64,000 nt of DNA from Zhuqueibacter pondensis (GCA_034505955.1 JAPDQK010000018.1:1-64000), one strand, 5' to 3'. Shown: positions 45,156 through 54,906, counted from the first letter of the stretch. Notes: a model not told the origin generated them from the sequence alone. A program made the numbers and translations.

Positions 45156-45259
45156 TGCTTTGCTTCAGATTGGTCCACTAAAAGCTTCTTTCGTGTGAAG
45201 GAGAGAATCTTATGCGCTTGTTCGACTGCGGTTTTGGCTTCGTCTTTTGAATACCAACA

Positions 45260-45703
45260 TTATTGTTGATGGGCTTTCCCAAGTTCGTCGAGAAAGTGCA
45301 CTATTTCAGCCGCAAAATCTCTCAGATCATCCAAGCGCTCCAGATGCTCATGAAAGATGCGGCCCGGATCGAGCGTCAAATAATCATGAAGCAGTACATT
45401 TCTGAAGCCGCCAATGCCGGCCAGTCGATTTGCCAATTCTTGCGAGATGATACCAGCCTTGCATAAAGTATCGATGATTTCATCATTGTCACTCGGCAGC
45501 GGCAGCGACAGCTCGGCGATAATATGGTTTCCAATATCCAATACACACTGGACAGCAATCTGCAAGGCACGTTCCGCCGCGGATTGCAGCAAATCGTCGT
45601 TATTGTAAGCTTCTTCACCACGCGCTCGGATGGTTTCGAGCTTGGCAATCGTCTCACGCAGCTTTTTGAGTCGCACGCGAATACTTTCTGGGCGGACGAC
45701 CAT
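45260..45703 (-). CDS. hepT: HepT-like HEPN toxin
   Basis: 147 aa helical DUF86-type protein. The motif RNVLLHDYL fits RX4HXY, the RNase or AMPylation-target site of HepT. AGAGGTATCT before ATG 45703 supports the start. It overlaps the MntA gene upstream by 50 bp. HepT is an RNase that MntA neutralises by adding AMP units to its Tyr. Confidence 0.92.
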   Translation of the reverse strand: MVVRPESIRVRLKKLRETIAKLETIRARGEEAYNNDDLLQSAAERALQIAVQCVLDIGNHIIAELSLPLPSDNDEIIDTLCKAGIISQELANRLAGIGGFRNVLLHDYLTLDPGRIFHEHLERLDDLRDFAAEIVHFLDELGKAHQQ

Positions 45704-46115
45704 AGATACCTCTTTTTATTTCTTCCCGAATGACATTCCACTCGAATTTGCGGCGTTGCGCCTCGTCGTGATATTTTCTGAGCGTCTCAAAAATAAACGT
45801 TACTTTTTGTGTATCATCTTTAGAGAAAATCAATTTGCCATACGCCAAAATCTCGAAGGTAAGATCAGGTGATGCATCTTGTAACGGCACGACATCCACG
45901 TCGTCACGTTGCAATAGCCTGCCAAGCTGTGACATAAGTTGGAGCCGCCGGTCGAAACGCGTGCGCCTGTTACCTGAAGGATGGAAATACACTGCCACAT
46001 CGACATCGCTCAACGGCCCACTGCGTCCTTTTGCCATGCTGCCGAAGAGATAGGCAAAGGCGATGTCGGGTTCGGATTCGAGGGCATGGGAGAGTTTTTG
46101 AAGAATTTCCTGCAT
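45654..46115 (-). CDS. mntA: MntA-like minimal nucleotidyltransferase antitoxin
   Basis: 153 aa. LFGSMAKGRSGPLSDVDVAVYF is the GSX10DXD motif of the family, with two further aspartates in DDVDVVPL. It should AMPylate HepT. The order antitoxin then toxin with overlap is standard. The C-terminal tail after GIYGRPP is rich in basic residues and overlaps the toxin start. Confidence 0.93.
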   Translation of the reverse strand: MQEILQKLSHALESEPDIAFAYLFGSMAKGRSGPLSDVDVAVYFHPSGNRRTRFDRRLQLMSQLGRLLQRDDVDVVPLQDASPDLTFEILAYGKLIFSKDDTQKVTFIFETLRKYHDEAQRRKFEWNVIREEIKRGIYGRPPRKYSRATQKAA

Positions 46116-46142
46116 GACATTTTTTGGTCGGGTTGCTTGTAC

Positions 46143-46368
46143 CTATGAAAAAATATGCAAATCCTCGTGTCGAATGCCGCCGGCCTCACGAATCGGCTGC
46201 TTGCCGGCGTTCAAAATCGCTTGGAATTTGGGGAAATAAGCCAGGATCAGTCGTTCCATCTCGTCGTCATCAATGACTGACAGCAACACGGCAACTGGTT
46301 TTCGATTCCTTTCTTGAATACGAATGCTCGCTTTTCCTTTTTGTCGTTGCCGTCGGGCCGATCGGGAA
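46143..46368 (-). pseudogene. Truncated Phd/YefM-type antitoxin
   Basis: One minus-strand frame reads SIRIQERNRKPVAVLLSVIDDDEMERLILAYF and ends RHEDLHIFS. This is the C-terminal half of Phd-type antitoxins (KPVAVLLS..D). There is no start codon after the preceding stop, and the N-terminal DNA-binding part is missing. It lies between MntA and the carboxyltransferase stop. Confidence 0.65.
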
Positions 46369-46371
46369 ATG

Positions 46372-48036
46372 CTACATCCTCATCACCCCGGTCTTGAATT
46401 CCGGGATGTCCGGATTGTTCGCGGCCATTTCCAAACCCGTGATCAGAGTTTTGCGGGTCTCGCGCGGATCGAGAATGCCATCCACCATGATGCGTGCGGC
46501 GATGAAATACGGCGAGGCTTCGTAGTTGTACTTATCAACCAACTTTTGGCGGAAGGCTTTGCGCTCGGTTTCGGATAAATCCTTCTTGGTGAGCAAAACC
46601 GTGTCTGCTGCAATGCCGCCGTCCATCACCGCCACTTTGGCGGTAGGCCAGCAAAAAATCAAACGCGGATCGTATGCCTTGCCACACATGGCATAATTGC
46701 CGGCGCCGAAACTGTTGCGAATGACGAGGGTAAATTTCGGCACGACGGAATTCGCCTGCACATTGACGAACTGCGCGCCATCTTGAATAATGCCGCCACT
46801 CTCCGCCTCCTTGCCCACCATGAAACCGGTGACATCATGCAAAAAGATCAGCGGAATCTTGCGCTCGTTGCAGAGCATGATAAAATGCGTGGCTTTATTG
46901 GCCGAATCGGAATAGATCACGTTGCCCATCTGGATCTGCGGTGGTTGCGGCCGGCCGAGATAATCCGGCGGCATCTGGCGCTTCACCGGCATGCCCTGAT
47001 TCGCCACCAGCCCCACGGCAAAACCGCCAAGCCGGGCGAAACACGTTACAAGAGTCGGACCATATTCCGGTTTGAATTCTTCAAAGCGACTGCCATCCAC
47101 CAACCGCGCCAGAATCTCGCGCATTTCATAAGTACCTGTGGCATTGTCTGGAAGAATGCCGAGCAATTCATCGGGATCATACTTCGGCTCTTCAGATGTC
47201 GTGCGATCAAAAGGCATGCGTGTTGCCGTGCCGAGCATGGCCATTTGGTTGCGAATGAAGTCAAAGGCTTCTTCCTCGGTGTTGAACCGGTAATCGGCAA
47301 CTCCGGAGATGGCATTATGCATTTCCGCACCCCCCAGGGTTTCCATATCCACATCCTGACCGAGCGCGGCTTTCACCAGAAACGGCCCGGCCAGGAACAT
47401 GCTCGAATGCTCGGTGATCATGGCCAGATCGCTGGACATGCCGGGCAAATAGGCGCCGCCGGCCACGCAAAACCCGAAGACCACAGAAATCTGCGGAATT
47501 CCCATCGCCGCCATTTTTGCATTGTTGCGGAAAATCCGGCCAAAGTGATCACGATCCGGAAAAATCTCGGCCTGGCGTTCGAGATAGACACCCGCCGAGT
47601 CCACCATATAAATGATCGGCAGGCGATTTTCCATCGCGATCTCTTGCGCGCGCAGATTTTTTTTGCAGGTAATTTCCACCCACGCGCCACTCTTCACCAG
47701 CGGGTCATTCGCAACGATCACCGCGAGCTTGCCGGAAACCCGTCCGATTTGCACAATCGTCCCTGCCGAAGGGTAGCCACCAGGAATGTCATGATACATA
47801 TCCCATGCTGCAAAGAGACCGATTTCGAGAGGTTCCTGGCCGGGGTCAAGCACTCGGCGAATCTTTTCGCGCGCCGGGTATTTGCCGCGCTTGCGCAATT
47901 TCTCCACGGCTTCGGGAGACTGTGCGACAATTTGCTTGCGACGGAGATTCAATTCACTGAGCAACTGCAGCATGTAGCCACGACGTTGTTTGTATTGTTC
48001 AGATTTGGTATCTAACTTCGACTCGAAAACCTTCAT
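46372..48036 (-). CDS. Acyl-CoA carboxylase carboxyltransferase (beta) subunit
   Basis: 554 aa. Two crotonase-like halves: GKLAVIVANDPLVKSGAWVEITCKKNLRAQEIAMEN and VDSAGVYLERQAEIFPDRDHFGRIF; then SFGAGNYAMCGKAYDPRLIFCWPTAKVAVM. It transfers carboxyl from biotin to an acyl-CoA, most like methylcrotonyl- or geranyl-CoA carboxylase. No biotin carboxylase/BCCP subunit is in the window. In this setting it would act with AtuA and the hydratase. Confidence 0.94.
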   Translation of the reverse strand: MKVFESKLDTKSEQYKQRRGYMLQLLSELNLRRKQIVAQSPEAVEKLRKRGKYPAREKIRRVLDPGQEPLEIGLFAAWDMYHDIPGGYPSAGTIVQIGRVSGKLAVIVANDPLVKSGAWVEITCKKNLRAQEIAMENRLPIIYMVDSAGVYLERQAEIFPDRDHFGRIFRNNAKMAAMGIPQISVVFGFCVAGGAYLPGMSSDLAMITEHSSMFLAGPFLVKAALGQDVDMETLGGAEMHNAISGVADYRFNTEEEAFDFIRNQMAMLGTATRMPFDRTTSEEPKYDPDELLGILPDNATGTYEMREILARLVDGSRFEEFKPEYGPTLVTCFARLGGFAVGLVANQGMPVKRQMPPDYLGRPQPPQIQMGNVIYSDSANKATHFIMLCNERKIPLIFLHDVTGFMVGKEAESGGIIQDGAQFVNVQANSVVPKFTLVIRNSFGAGNYAMCGKAYDPRLIFCWPTAKVAVMDGGIAADTVLLTKKDLSETERKAFRQKLVDKYNYEASPYFIAARIMVDGILDPRETRKTLITGLEMAANNPDIPEFKTGVMRM

Positions 48037-48066
48037 GCGATGATCCGATTTCCAGTTTGAAGAGCA

Positions 48067-48996
48067 CTAAAAGAAGAGATCGTAGCCCATGCGTGTCATG
48101 GCCAAGAGAAAAAGAATCAAACCCTCGCGACGAGTGAGTTGATAGCCGGTCCGCATCATCAAAACCACCAGCGCCACCGTCGCGATGAGAGCGCCGACAC
48201 TGATCAAAGCGCCGGGAGCAACGGCCATTGGAACAATGCTTGCCGAGATGCCGATGATGCCAAGTTGGTTGAATATGTCACTGCCGATGATATTGCCGAT
48301 GGAAATGTCGTAACGACCCTTGCGTGCCGCCACCACGGAAGTGATGACCTCCGGCATCGAGGTTCCGGCCGCAACGATGGTTACACCGATGGTCCATTCG
48401 GACAAGCCCAAATCACGTGCGATGCGGGCTGCAGAATATACGGCAAAATGGGAACCGGTCATGAGTGCGGCAAGGCCAACGAGAACCCAAAGCCAATCCC
48501 AAGTGCGCGGTTGCTCTTCGTGTTCCACCTCATTGACGCCGGCAACATGGCGTTGTTTAAAAAGCACCACAAGGTAGCCGGCCAGTCCGAACAGAAAAAG
48601 CATGCCCTCCCACCGGCTGATTTGAAGATCAACGATCACCAGAAGCAGAAGTAACGTGATGCCCAGTAAAATAAAGCCATCGCGAAAAACTATGATGCGA
48701 GAAGTCGCCATCGGTCGCAACAGTGCCGACATGCCCAGAATAAAGCCGAGATTGAAAATGTTCGAGCCGATCACATTGCCGATGGAAATATCGGAATGTC
48801 GCTCTACTGCCGCCATGAAGGATACCCCCAATTCCGGCAACGAGGTGCCGAAGGCAACCACAGTGAGACCGAGAACAATTTCAGAGATGCCCAATTTCTT
48901 GGCGAGGCGAGAAACCGCATCGACCAACCAGCCGGCGCCTTTGATGACGATTGCGGTCGCGGCAACGAAAATCACGAGGTCAACAAGAGCGTTCAT
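48067..48996 (-). CDS. Calcium/sodium antiporter (CaCA family)
   Basis: 309 aa, about ten transmembrane helices in two repeats. Alpha motifs VVAFGTSLPELGVSF and VAAGTSMPEVITSV with acidic residues for cation binding; ISIGNVIGSNIFN and ISIGNIIGSDIFNQ follow. It exchanges Na+ or H+ for Ca2+. About 30 bp upstream of the carboxyltransferase in the same direction; link to catabolism not evident. Confidence 0.95.
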   Translation of the reverse strand: MNALVDLVIFVAATAIVIKGAGWLVDAVSRLAKKLGISEIVLGLTVVAFGTSLPELGVSFMAAVERHSDISIGNVIGSNIFNLGFILGMSALLRPMATSRIIVFRDGFILLGITLLLLLVIVDLQISRWEGMLFLFGLAGYLVVLFKQRHVAGVNEVEHEEQPRTWDWLWVLVGLAALMTGSHFAVYSAARIARDLGLSEWTIGVTIVAAGTSMPEVITSVVAARKGRYDISIGNIIGSDIFNQLGIIGISASIVPMAVAPGALISVGALIATVALVVLMMRTGYQLTRREGLILFLLAMTRMGYDLFF

Positions 48997-49032
48997 GGAG
49001 CTGCCTCCGCAGGCGTGGCCTTGCTGATCTTT

Positions 49033-50730
49033 TCATCGAATGTCCTTGACCCGCAACTGCAGCGAAGTTCTTCCCTGATAAGTATTTTCTTCCAGCAGGT
49101 AAGCCAGGTCGATTTCATTCCTGTCATTGTTGAAGCGATACAGCTTTTCACCAAGATTGAAGCCGATGCAATCCAGGCGCTTGCGATCTTGCACAACCTG
49201 GAAGCGCAGATGGTTGTTTCCAACAATCTGTGGAGTGCCCGAAACGCGCAACCCCCGGCTGACAAAAACCGGCCGCATGTTCTGCGGGCCATATGGCGCC
49301 AGGGCTTTGAGAAATTTTATCAAGCGCGGCTCAATTTCGGAAAAACGAATTTCGCCATCGATACGCAATTTCGGGACCAGCATTTCGGGGGTTAGCGCAC
49401 GACCGGCAACTTCCTGCAAGCGTTGACGCAAAGCTGGAATCTGCTCGGTTTTTATGGTCAAACCGGCGGCATATTTGTGACCACCAAAGGCCATCAGTAA
49501 ATCGGCGCACTGCGACAGGGCATGATGAATATCGAAGCCGGGAATGCTCCGGACCGAGCCTTTGCCCATGCCATTGGTCGTCGAAATCATCACGGTCGGC
49601 CGATAATACATCTCCACCACCCGCGAAGCAACAATGCCGATTACCCCGGGATGCCAATTTTCCTGGTGCAACACAAAAGCGGTGTCATTTTGGGGATCGC
49701 ACATGGCTTCAATCATCTCCACGGCTTCACGAAAAGTTTCTTCATCGATATTGCGGCGCTCACGGTTTTCGGCGTCGAGAATTTGCGCAATTTCCATTGC
49801 CTGTGCTTCATCTTCGGAGACCAGCAGATTCACCGCACGCCGGGCATCACCCATGCGGCCGACCGCATTGATCCGGGGTGCCAGAATGAAGATGACATGG
49901 CCGGATTCGATCACCGTGTGCTGCAATCCACAAACTTTGATGAGGGCGCGCAAGCCGACATTTTCGGTGTGGTTTAATTGTTCGAGGCCAAATTTGACGA
50001 AAATGCGATTTTCATCGACCAGCGGCACAATGTCCGCCGCGCTGCCAATGGCCACCAAATCGACATGCCGCAACAGGGGCTGCTCATCGCGTCGCAAATA
50101 ACGAAACAGACCTTGCATCAATTTGAACGCCACCCCGACACCACACAATTCCTTGAAGGGATACGGACAGTCGCTGCGCTTCGGATTGAGCAGGGCGTTG
50201 GCAGGAGGCAGCTGAGGGTTCGGCTGATGGTGATCGCAGATGATCACATCCATGCCGAGTTGACGTGCGCGTTTGACTTCTTCGTGGGCAGTCACGCCAC
50301 AATCAACCGCGAGGATGAGTTGGACACCATCGGCTTTGGCCTTTTCGATGCCCGAAAGCGACAGACCATATCCCTCGCGAAGCCGCTCGGGAATGTAATG
50401 AGGGACTTCATAACCCAAGGCACGAAAGGCCAGGGTCAGCAATGCCGTCCCGGTTGTGCCATCGACATCGTAGTCACCGTAAATCAAAATATGCTCTCTG
50501 CGGTTGAGCGCCTGGGCAAGTCGTTCGACTGCCACGTGCATGTCCGCCATCAGAAACGGGTCATGCAGGTTTTTCAAATTCAGATTGAAAAATTCTTTCG
50601 CACCGTCAAGGGAATCGATGCCGCGATTGAGCATGATGCGTGCGATAATCGGTGGCACACCAAGCTCTTGCGCCATTCGCTTGACTGCTGACAAGGGTGT
50701 GGTTTGTATGAATTCCCACTGAAAATCCAT
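49033..50730 (-). CDS. recJ: Single-stranded-DNA exonuclease RecJ
   Basis: 565 aa, normal size. DHH-domain motifs HILIYGDYDVDGTTGTALL, ILAVDCGVTAHEEV and VIICDHHQP; DHHA1 domain with LMAFGGHKYAAGL; C-terminal OB fold with ENTYQGRTSLQLRVKDIR. It degrades ssDNA 5' to 3' in repair and recombination. Starts 150 bp from the RNase P RNA. Confidence 0.96.
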   Translation of the reverse strand: MDFQWEFIQTTPLSAVKRMAQELGVPPIIARIMLNRGIDSLDGAKEFFNLNLKNLHDPFLMADMHVAVERLAQALNRREHILIYGDYDVDGTTGTALLTLAFRALGYEVPHYIPERLREGYGLSLSGIEKAKADGVQLILAVDCGVTAHEEVKRARQLGMDVIICDHHQPNPQLPPANALLNPKRSDCPYPFKELCGVGVAFKLMQGLFRYLRRDEQPLLRHVDLVAIGSAADIVPLVDENRIFVKFGLEQLNHTENVGLRALIKVCGLQHTVIESGHVIFILAPRINAVGRMGDARRAVNLLVSEDEAQAMEIAQILDAENRERRNIDEETFREAVEMIEAMCDPQNDTAFVLHQENWHPGVIGIVASRVVEMYYRPTVMISTTNGMGKGSVRSIPGFDIHHALSQCADLLMAFGGHKYAAGLTIKTEQIPALRQRLQEVAGRALTPEMLVPKLRIDGEIRFSEIEPRLIKFLKALAPYGPQNMRPVFVSRGLRVSGTPQIVGNNHLRFQVVQDRKRLDCIGFNLGEKLYRFNNDRNEIDLAYLLEENTYQGRTSLQLRVKDIR

Positions 50731-50874
50731 GACTACCCCGATATTTCAAAGGTCAAAAACAATTAAACGCAAAATGGTCGGATAAGCAAACCACAGCGAA
50801 TTATTTTGTCTCAAACCATTTTGACGGGCAGCGAATTACTCTGAATCGCTGCGTGTTTTGGTCAATAACAAAAT

Positions 50875-51276
50875 CCAAAGCAGGCCGATAAGCCGAATTC
50901 TGTTTCCCGTCAAGACGGGACGACGGTCATTTATCTAGGACGCCAATCACTTGGCGCCTCCAGCGACCTACCCGTTCCGCCTTCGGCTTGCGCCAAAATT
51001 GAGCGGGCCACTCTTCCCCGTGAGGGAGCGGAACTTATTTGGTCTTGCTCCAGGCGGGGTTTGCCATGCTGGCGCGGTCACCCGCGCCACGGTGGGCTCT
51101 TACTCCACCTTTGCACCGTTACCGCAATGCTCCTTGAGGGAGCATCGAGGCTGTGTTTTTTCTGTGGCACTTTCCGTCGGCTCACGCCGCGTCGCCGTTA
51201 GCGACCGCCCTGCCCTGTGGAGTTCGGACTTTCCTCAGCACGTTACCGCGCCGCGACCGTCTGGCCTGCTTTGGAT
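50875..51276 (-). ncRNA. rnpB: RNase P RNA (bacterial type A)
   Basis: About 402 nt. Conserved regions: GAGGAAAGTCCGAACTCC near the 5' end, AAGGTGGAGTAAGAGCCCACC in the middle (slightly variant), and ACAGAATTCGGCTTATCGGCC near the 3' end. CCAAAGCAGGCC at the 5' end pairs with GGCCTGCTTTGG at the 3' end to form P1. It is the ribozyme that matures tRNA 5' ends. Exact ends are set by P1 and may vary by a few bases. Confidence 0.96.
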
Positions 51277-51332
51277 TATTCATCACGCTGCTTGCGTAAA
51301 TGACAAAGTCAAAAAGCCGGAGGCCATTTTGT

Positions 51333-52094
51333 TTACGATATCATCACAGAGGCGTTCACTTTCTCGGCTTTGTTTGTCGTTTCCTCATCCGCATCATTCC
51401 AAACGAGGATGCGTCCGCAAGATTCACAATACAAGATCTGGCTCATCTCACGGATTTCCATGATCCGCTGCGGCGGAATGCGCGTCAAACAACCGGCACA
51501 AGATCCACGCGTCACATGGACAACAGCCAAACCATCTTTGCCATTTAGAATGCGTTGATACGTGCCCAGCAGCGGTTTGCGCAATAAGGCGGCCAGACCC
51601 TCGCGTTGGTTTTGCAGCTCTTCGACCTTGCTGCGGGTTTCGCGCTCACGCGTCTCGAGAATGGCCTGTTGTTCGGCATAATCACGTTGTAAACTATCCA
51701 GCCGCGCCTCCAGTTCCGCCAGCTCTTTTTGCAGAAGTTCCTCCTGCTCGATGGCTTCGAGAATTTTGGTTTCGGTTTGGTCGATTTCCATTGCCGCCGC
51801 CTCAATTTCGGCGGTTACCGCATCATATTCTTTGTTGGTCTTCACCGTGTAAAGCTGGTTGTCATATTTCTTTTTTTTCTCCTTGGCCATTTGCAACGAC
51901 CTTTCGGCGGCGCGACGGAGGCGCTGGGTGGCGTCCATCGCCTCGGCCTTTTGCTGCCGAAGCATCGACAACTGCTCCAGTTGGCCCTTTAACTCCAGGA
52001 CCCGCTGGGGCAGGTCGCCTTTGGCTTTTTCCAGCGCCAATAATTGGCTATCGACATTTTGCAGCTCGATGAGCGTCTTTAGTTCTTCTAACAA
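51333..52094 (-). CDS. Coiled-coil protein with C4 zinc ribbon (COG1579 type)
   Basis: 253 aa. A long coiled coil (about residues 1-180, with heptads LELKGQLEQL, AELEARLDSLQ) ends in a C-terminal zinc ribbon (CAGCLTRIPPQ, then LYCESCGRILV). This family is very widespread and its function is unknown; it may relate to RNA or division. CCGAGGAGG upstream of the ATG at 52094. RNase P RNA is 57 bp downstream. Confidence 0.92.
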   Translation of the reverse strand: MLEELKTLIELQNVDSQLLALEKAKGDLPQRVLELKGQLEQLSMLRQQKAEAMDATQRLRRAAERSLQMAKEKKKKYDNQLYTVKTNKEYDAVTAEIEAAAMEIDQTETKILEAIEQEELLQKELAELEARLDSLQRDYAEQQAILETRERETRSKVEELQNQREGLAALLRKPLLGTYQRILNGKDGLAVVHVTRGSCAGCLTRIPPQRIMEIREMSQILYCESCGRILVWNDADEETTNKAEKVNASVMIS

Positions 52095-52115
52095 CTATAC
52101 CTCCTCGGAATAAAC

Positions 52116-52144
52116 AAAAAATGCACCTGGTGAGGGCGCATTTT
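52116..52144 (-). terminator. Candidate Rho-independent terminator
   Basis: On the minus strand AAAATGC, a 13-base G/C-rich loop, GCATTTT and more T. It lies just upstream of the zinc-ribbon gene and would end a transcript from the zincin gene at 52391-52765. Confidence 0.5.
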
Positions 52145-52390
52145 AATTACACTTGTTCCATCTGGACATTCCCGGCAGAGAAATAGCGACTCCGAAAGCG
52201 CTCTTGGCCACCATCCAAATCAATAACCAGTGCACCGTGACCAACACCATTCGCTTAACAGAGCCAATCCACATGCCTTAAAACCTCGTCATTCCAGGTG
52301 AAAAAAATTATCATTGTTCTCAGTTGCGTATTGTGTTGCGTTTTTGCCGCAAGAAAAATATAGCAGGATGCAGCCACAAAAGCAAGGTTT

Positions 52391-52765
52391 TTATTCATAG
52401 CCGAGCTCAGTGAGCCGGTCTTCATTCAGGCCAAAATAATGGCCGATCTCGTGCAACAACGTGATGTGCACCTGTTCCCCCAGTTCCTTTTCATTGCTGC
52501 AAAAACGCTCCAGGGGCTTTTGATAGATACAGATTTTATCCGGCAAGGTATTTCCATAATCAGAGGTGCGTTCCGGAAGTGGAGTGCCGAGATAAGCGCC
52601 GAAAAGCTCATCACGATGCCGGATGCCGAATTCCTGCATTGTCGCGCGATCCGGCCAATCTTCCACAACCACGGCAATATTTTTAAGTGCCTCTCGGAAT
52701 GCGCTAGGAAGTGCTTCGAGCTCGGCAAGGACGAGTTTCTCAAAATCTTTGCGGGGAAGTTTCAT
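52391..52765 (-). CDS. Zincin-like metallopeptidase (DUF1025/MPN-type)
   Basis: 124 aa. LPDKICIYQKPLERFC, then LLHEIGHYFGLNEDRL, an HExxH site with Glu as third ligand. These small minigluzincin-like proteins are common in many phyla; their substrate is not known. No signal peptide. Isolated from its neighbours by 296 and about 440 bp of non-coding DNA. Confidence 0.9.
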   Translation of the reverse strand: MKLPRKDFEKLVLAELEALPSAFREALKNIAVVVEDWPDRATMQEFGIRHRDELFGAYLGTPLPERTSDYGNTLPDKICIYQKPLERFCSNEKELGEQVHITLLHEIGHYFGLNEDRLTELGYE

Positions 52766-52825
52766 GAGCCGTTTCGATTAATGAAAACAAATGGACACGA
52801 AAAAGCCAATCGCTCACGACTTGGG

Positions 52826-52916
52826 TTAACCCCGATAATTCACGCGGTGCGCAAATCGGCCGCACTCTGCTTTTTGACTCAGCATGAAAATATGAGTCAT
52901 GAATTATCGGGGTTAA
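52826..52916 (-). repeat. MITE-like element, copy C (91 bp)
   Basis: Same TTAACCCCGATAATTCA / TGAATTATCGGGGTTAA ends as B, in opposite orientation and equal length. Located upstream of the zincin gene. Confidence 0.85.
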
Positions 52917-53259
52917 AATAGAAAGGCCATCAAAAAAATGCAACTGATTTTTTCAAGGAACAAAAAGCTGGCAAAAAGCGACTGACTATTTATTGCCCTT
53001 TGCCTCTGTCATGATTGTGTACAGATGTACCAAATTGAGACATAATTTTGTTTAAGAATTGTCATAGAAGCAATCCCACATACCGGCTTAGGTTGCTGAA
53101 ATTAATAATCTTGGCTTAATCTATTCGTGTCGCAGGTCTGTGGCATCATATTTGTTTTTGTGACATTAGATGCTTCCACCATAATCGAACTTTCATCTAT
53201 GCACGGTGTTCCGCGGACAGGGTCTCGAGGACACATTCAACATCTTCAAGGGTGGAGAG
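52917..53259. other. Leader region of the NtrC-type regulator
   Basis: 343 bp without a gene. A/T-rich, with no promoter I can call with confidence. Short frames are unsupported. Confidence 0.5.
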
Positions 53260-54906
53260 ATGGCACTTTTGACCAAGGACTCTCAGCAGAATCAAAACCC
53301 AACAGATGGGCAAAGTTTTTCAGGCGTGAGTTTTCACAATCCTTCATCGGAAAATCAATCCAGTAATATCCCCCCGCTGAGGGAAGAGGCAACCATACCC
53401 CCCGACGCAGCCGGTACTTTTGACGCTACCGGCGCGGCTCCCCCGAAGCGCCGTGTGCTGTTGATCGATGATGATCTCAACATGCACGAGTTTTGCCGGC
53501 ATTATCTCGAAAAGGCCGGCTATGAATTTCTCTCTGCCCGCTCCGGCGTGGATGGCCTGGAGCTCATTCGACAAGGCGCTGCGGATCTGATTCTGCTCGA
53601 TTTTATGATGCCAGACAAGGATGGTTATTCGATCTTTAAAGAGCTTATGACGAATGACGATTACCGCCACGTACGCCATGTGCCGGTCGTGATGCTCACC
53701 GCTTATGCCGATCATAACAGAAAACGCGATCTCATCGAAATGGGTTTGAAGATGCATCTGGTCAAACCGTTTGGCGGGCAGGAACTGATCAAGGTCATCG
53801 AGAGTGTGTACGTTACCAGTGAGGCTCAGGAGCGGATGCGCGAGCAGGAGCGGCTTCAGTTGGAAAAGGCGCATGAGGAAACGCTGATGCTGCGCACGTT
53901 GTTGCGTGAGACTTGCACGTTTGACAATATCGTCGGCACCAACGCCCGAATGAAAGAGATTTTCGAGAAAGTGAAGAAGGTGGCGCGTACGGATGCCAAC
54001 ATTATGATCTACGGAGAAAGCGGCACCGGCAAGGAGTTGATCGCCCGCAGTATTCACGCGCACAGCCCTCGCGCCAAAGGTCCATTCATTCCGGTCGATT
54101 GTGTGGCTTTGCCGGGGAATTTACTGGAAAGCGAATTATTCGGATACGAGAAGGGCGCTTTTACCGGCGCATATGCCTCCAAGCGCGGATTGCTCGAGCT
54201 GGCAAACGAGGGGACTTTTTTCCTCGATGAAATCTGCGAACTCAATCTTGATCTCCAGGCAAAGTTGCTCCGCGTTTTGCAAGAGCGCCAGTTTCGCCGT
54301 ATCGGCGGCAAGGATCTCATCAACGTCAATATCCGGGTGATTTCCGCCACCAACCGCGATCCGCTCAACGCGGTCAAGGAAAAACGCTTGCGCCATGATT
54401 TGTATTACCGGCTGAACGTGATCCCGATTTATTTGCCACCGCTGCGGGAACGCCGGGATGATATTCCACTGCTGGCACAATCCTTTCTGCGCAAATTTTG
54501 CGGCGAGAACGATCGCCAGATAATGCGTTTTAGTGATGAAGCCATGAAACGCTTGATGCGCTACTCCTGGCCCGGAAATGTCAGAGAACTGCAAAATGTG
54601 GTGGAGCGCATGGTCTCGCTTGCCGACGGCCGCATCGTGGGTGTTGAGGATTTGCCGGACTATTTGCGTGAAGAGCAGGAGCCGGCAGGCAGTGACGGAT
54701 TTTCGATTCCCACAGATTTGTCCCTGCGTGAAGCACGCAAGCGGTGGATGGAAACTTTTGAAAAAAAGTATCTGATCGAACTGCTCAATCGTTACAATGG
54801 CAATATCAGCCGGGTGGCGCGCAAAGCCGGCGTTCACCGCATGACGATTTATCGCATGCTCAAACAATATCATATTACCATTCGCACCGCCATCGACAAA
54901 TCGTGA
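53260..54906 (+). CDS. Sigma-54-dependent response regulator (NtrC family)
   Basis: 548 aa. A ~60-residue Gln/Asn/Ser-rich N-terminal stretch precedes the receiver domain, with phospho-acceptor Asp114 (LILLDFMMPDKDG). The AAA+ domain has Walker A GESGTGKE from 252 and the sigma-54 contact loop GAFTGA at 299-304; a Fis-type helix-turn-helix ends the protein (GNISRVARKAGVHRMTIYRML). Phosphorylation by an unknown kinase would activate transcription from -24/-12 promoters. GGAGAG before ATG 53260 supports this start over 53206. No histidine kinase is adjacent. A -24/-12 promoter candidate lies about 200 bp downstream. Confidence 0.95.
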   Translation: MALLTKDSQQNQNPTDGQSFSGVSFHNPSSENQSSNIPPLREEATIPPDAAGTFDATGAAPPKRRVLLIDDDLNMHEFCRHYLEKAGYEFLSARSGVDGLELIRQGAADLILLDFMMPDKDGYSIFKELMTNDDYRHVRHVPVVMLTAYADHNRKRDLIEMGLKMHLVKPFGGQELIKVIESVYVTSEAQERMREQERLQLEKAHEETLMLRTLLRETCTFDNIVGTNARMKEIFEKVKKVARTDANIMIYGESGTGKELIARSIHAHSPRAKGPFIPVDCVALPGNLLESELFGYEKGAFTGAYASKRGLLELANEGTFFLDEICELNLDLQAKLLRVLQERQFRRIGGKDLINVNIRVISATNRDPLNAVKEKRLRHDLYYRLNVIPIYLPPLRERRDDIPLLAQSFLRKFCGENDRQIMRFSDEAMKRLMRYSWPGNVRELQNVVERMVSLADGRIVGVEDLPDYLREEQEPAGSDGFSIPTDLSLREARKRWMETFEKKYLIELLNRYNGNISRVARKAGVHRMTIYRMLKQYHITIRTAIDKS

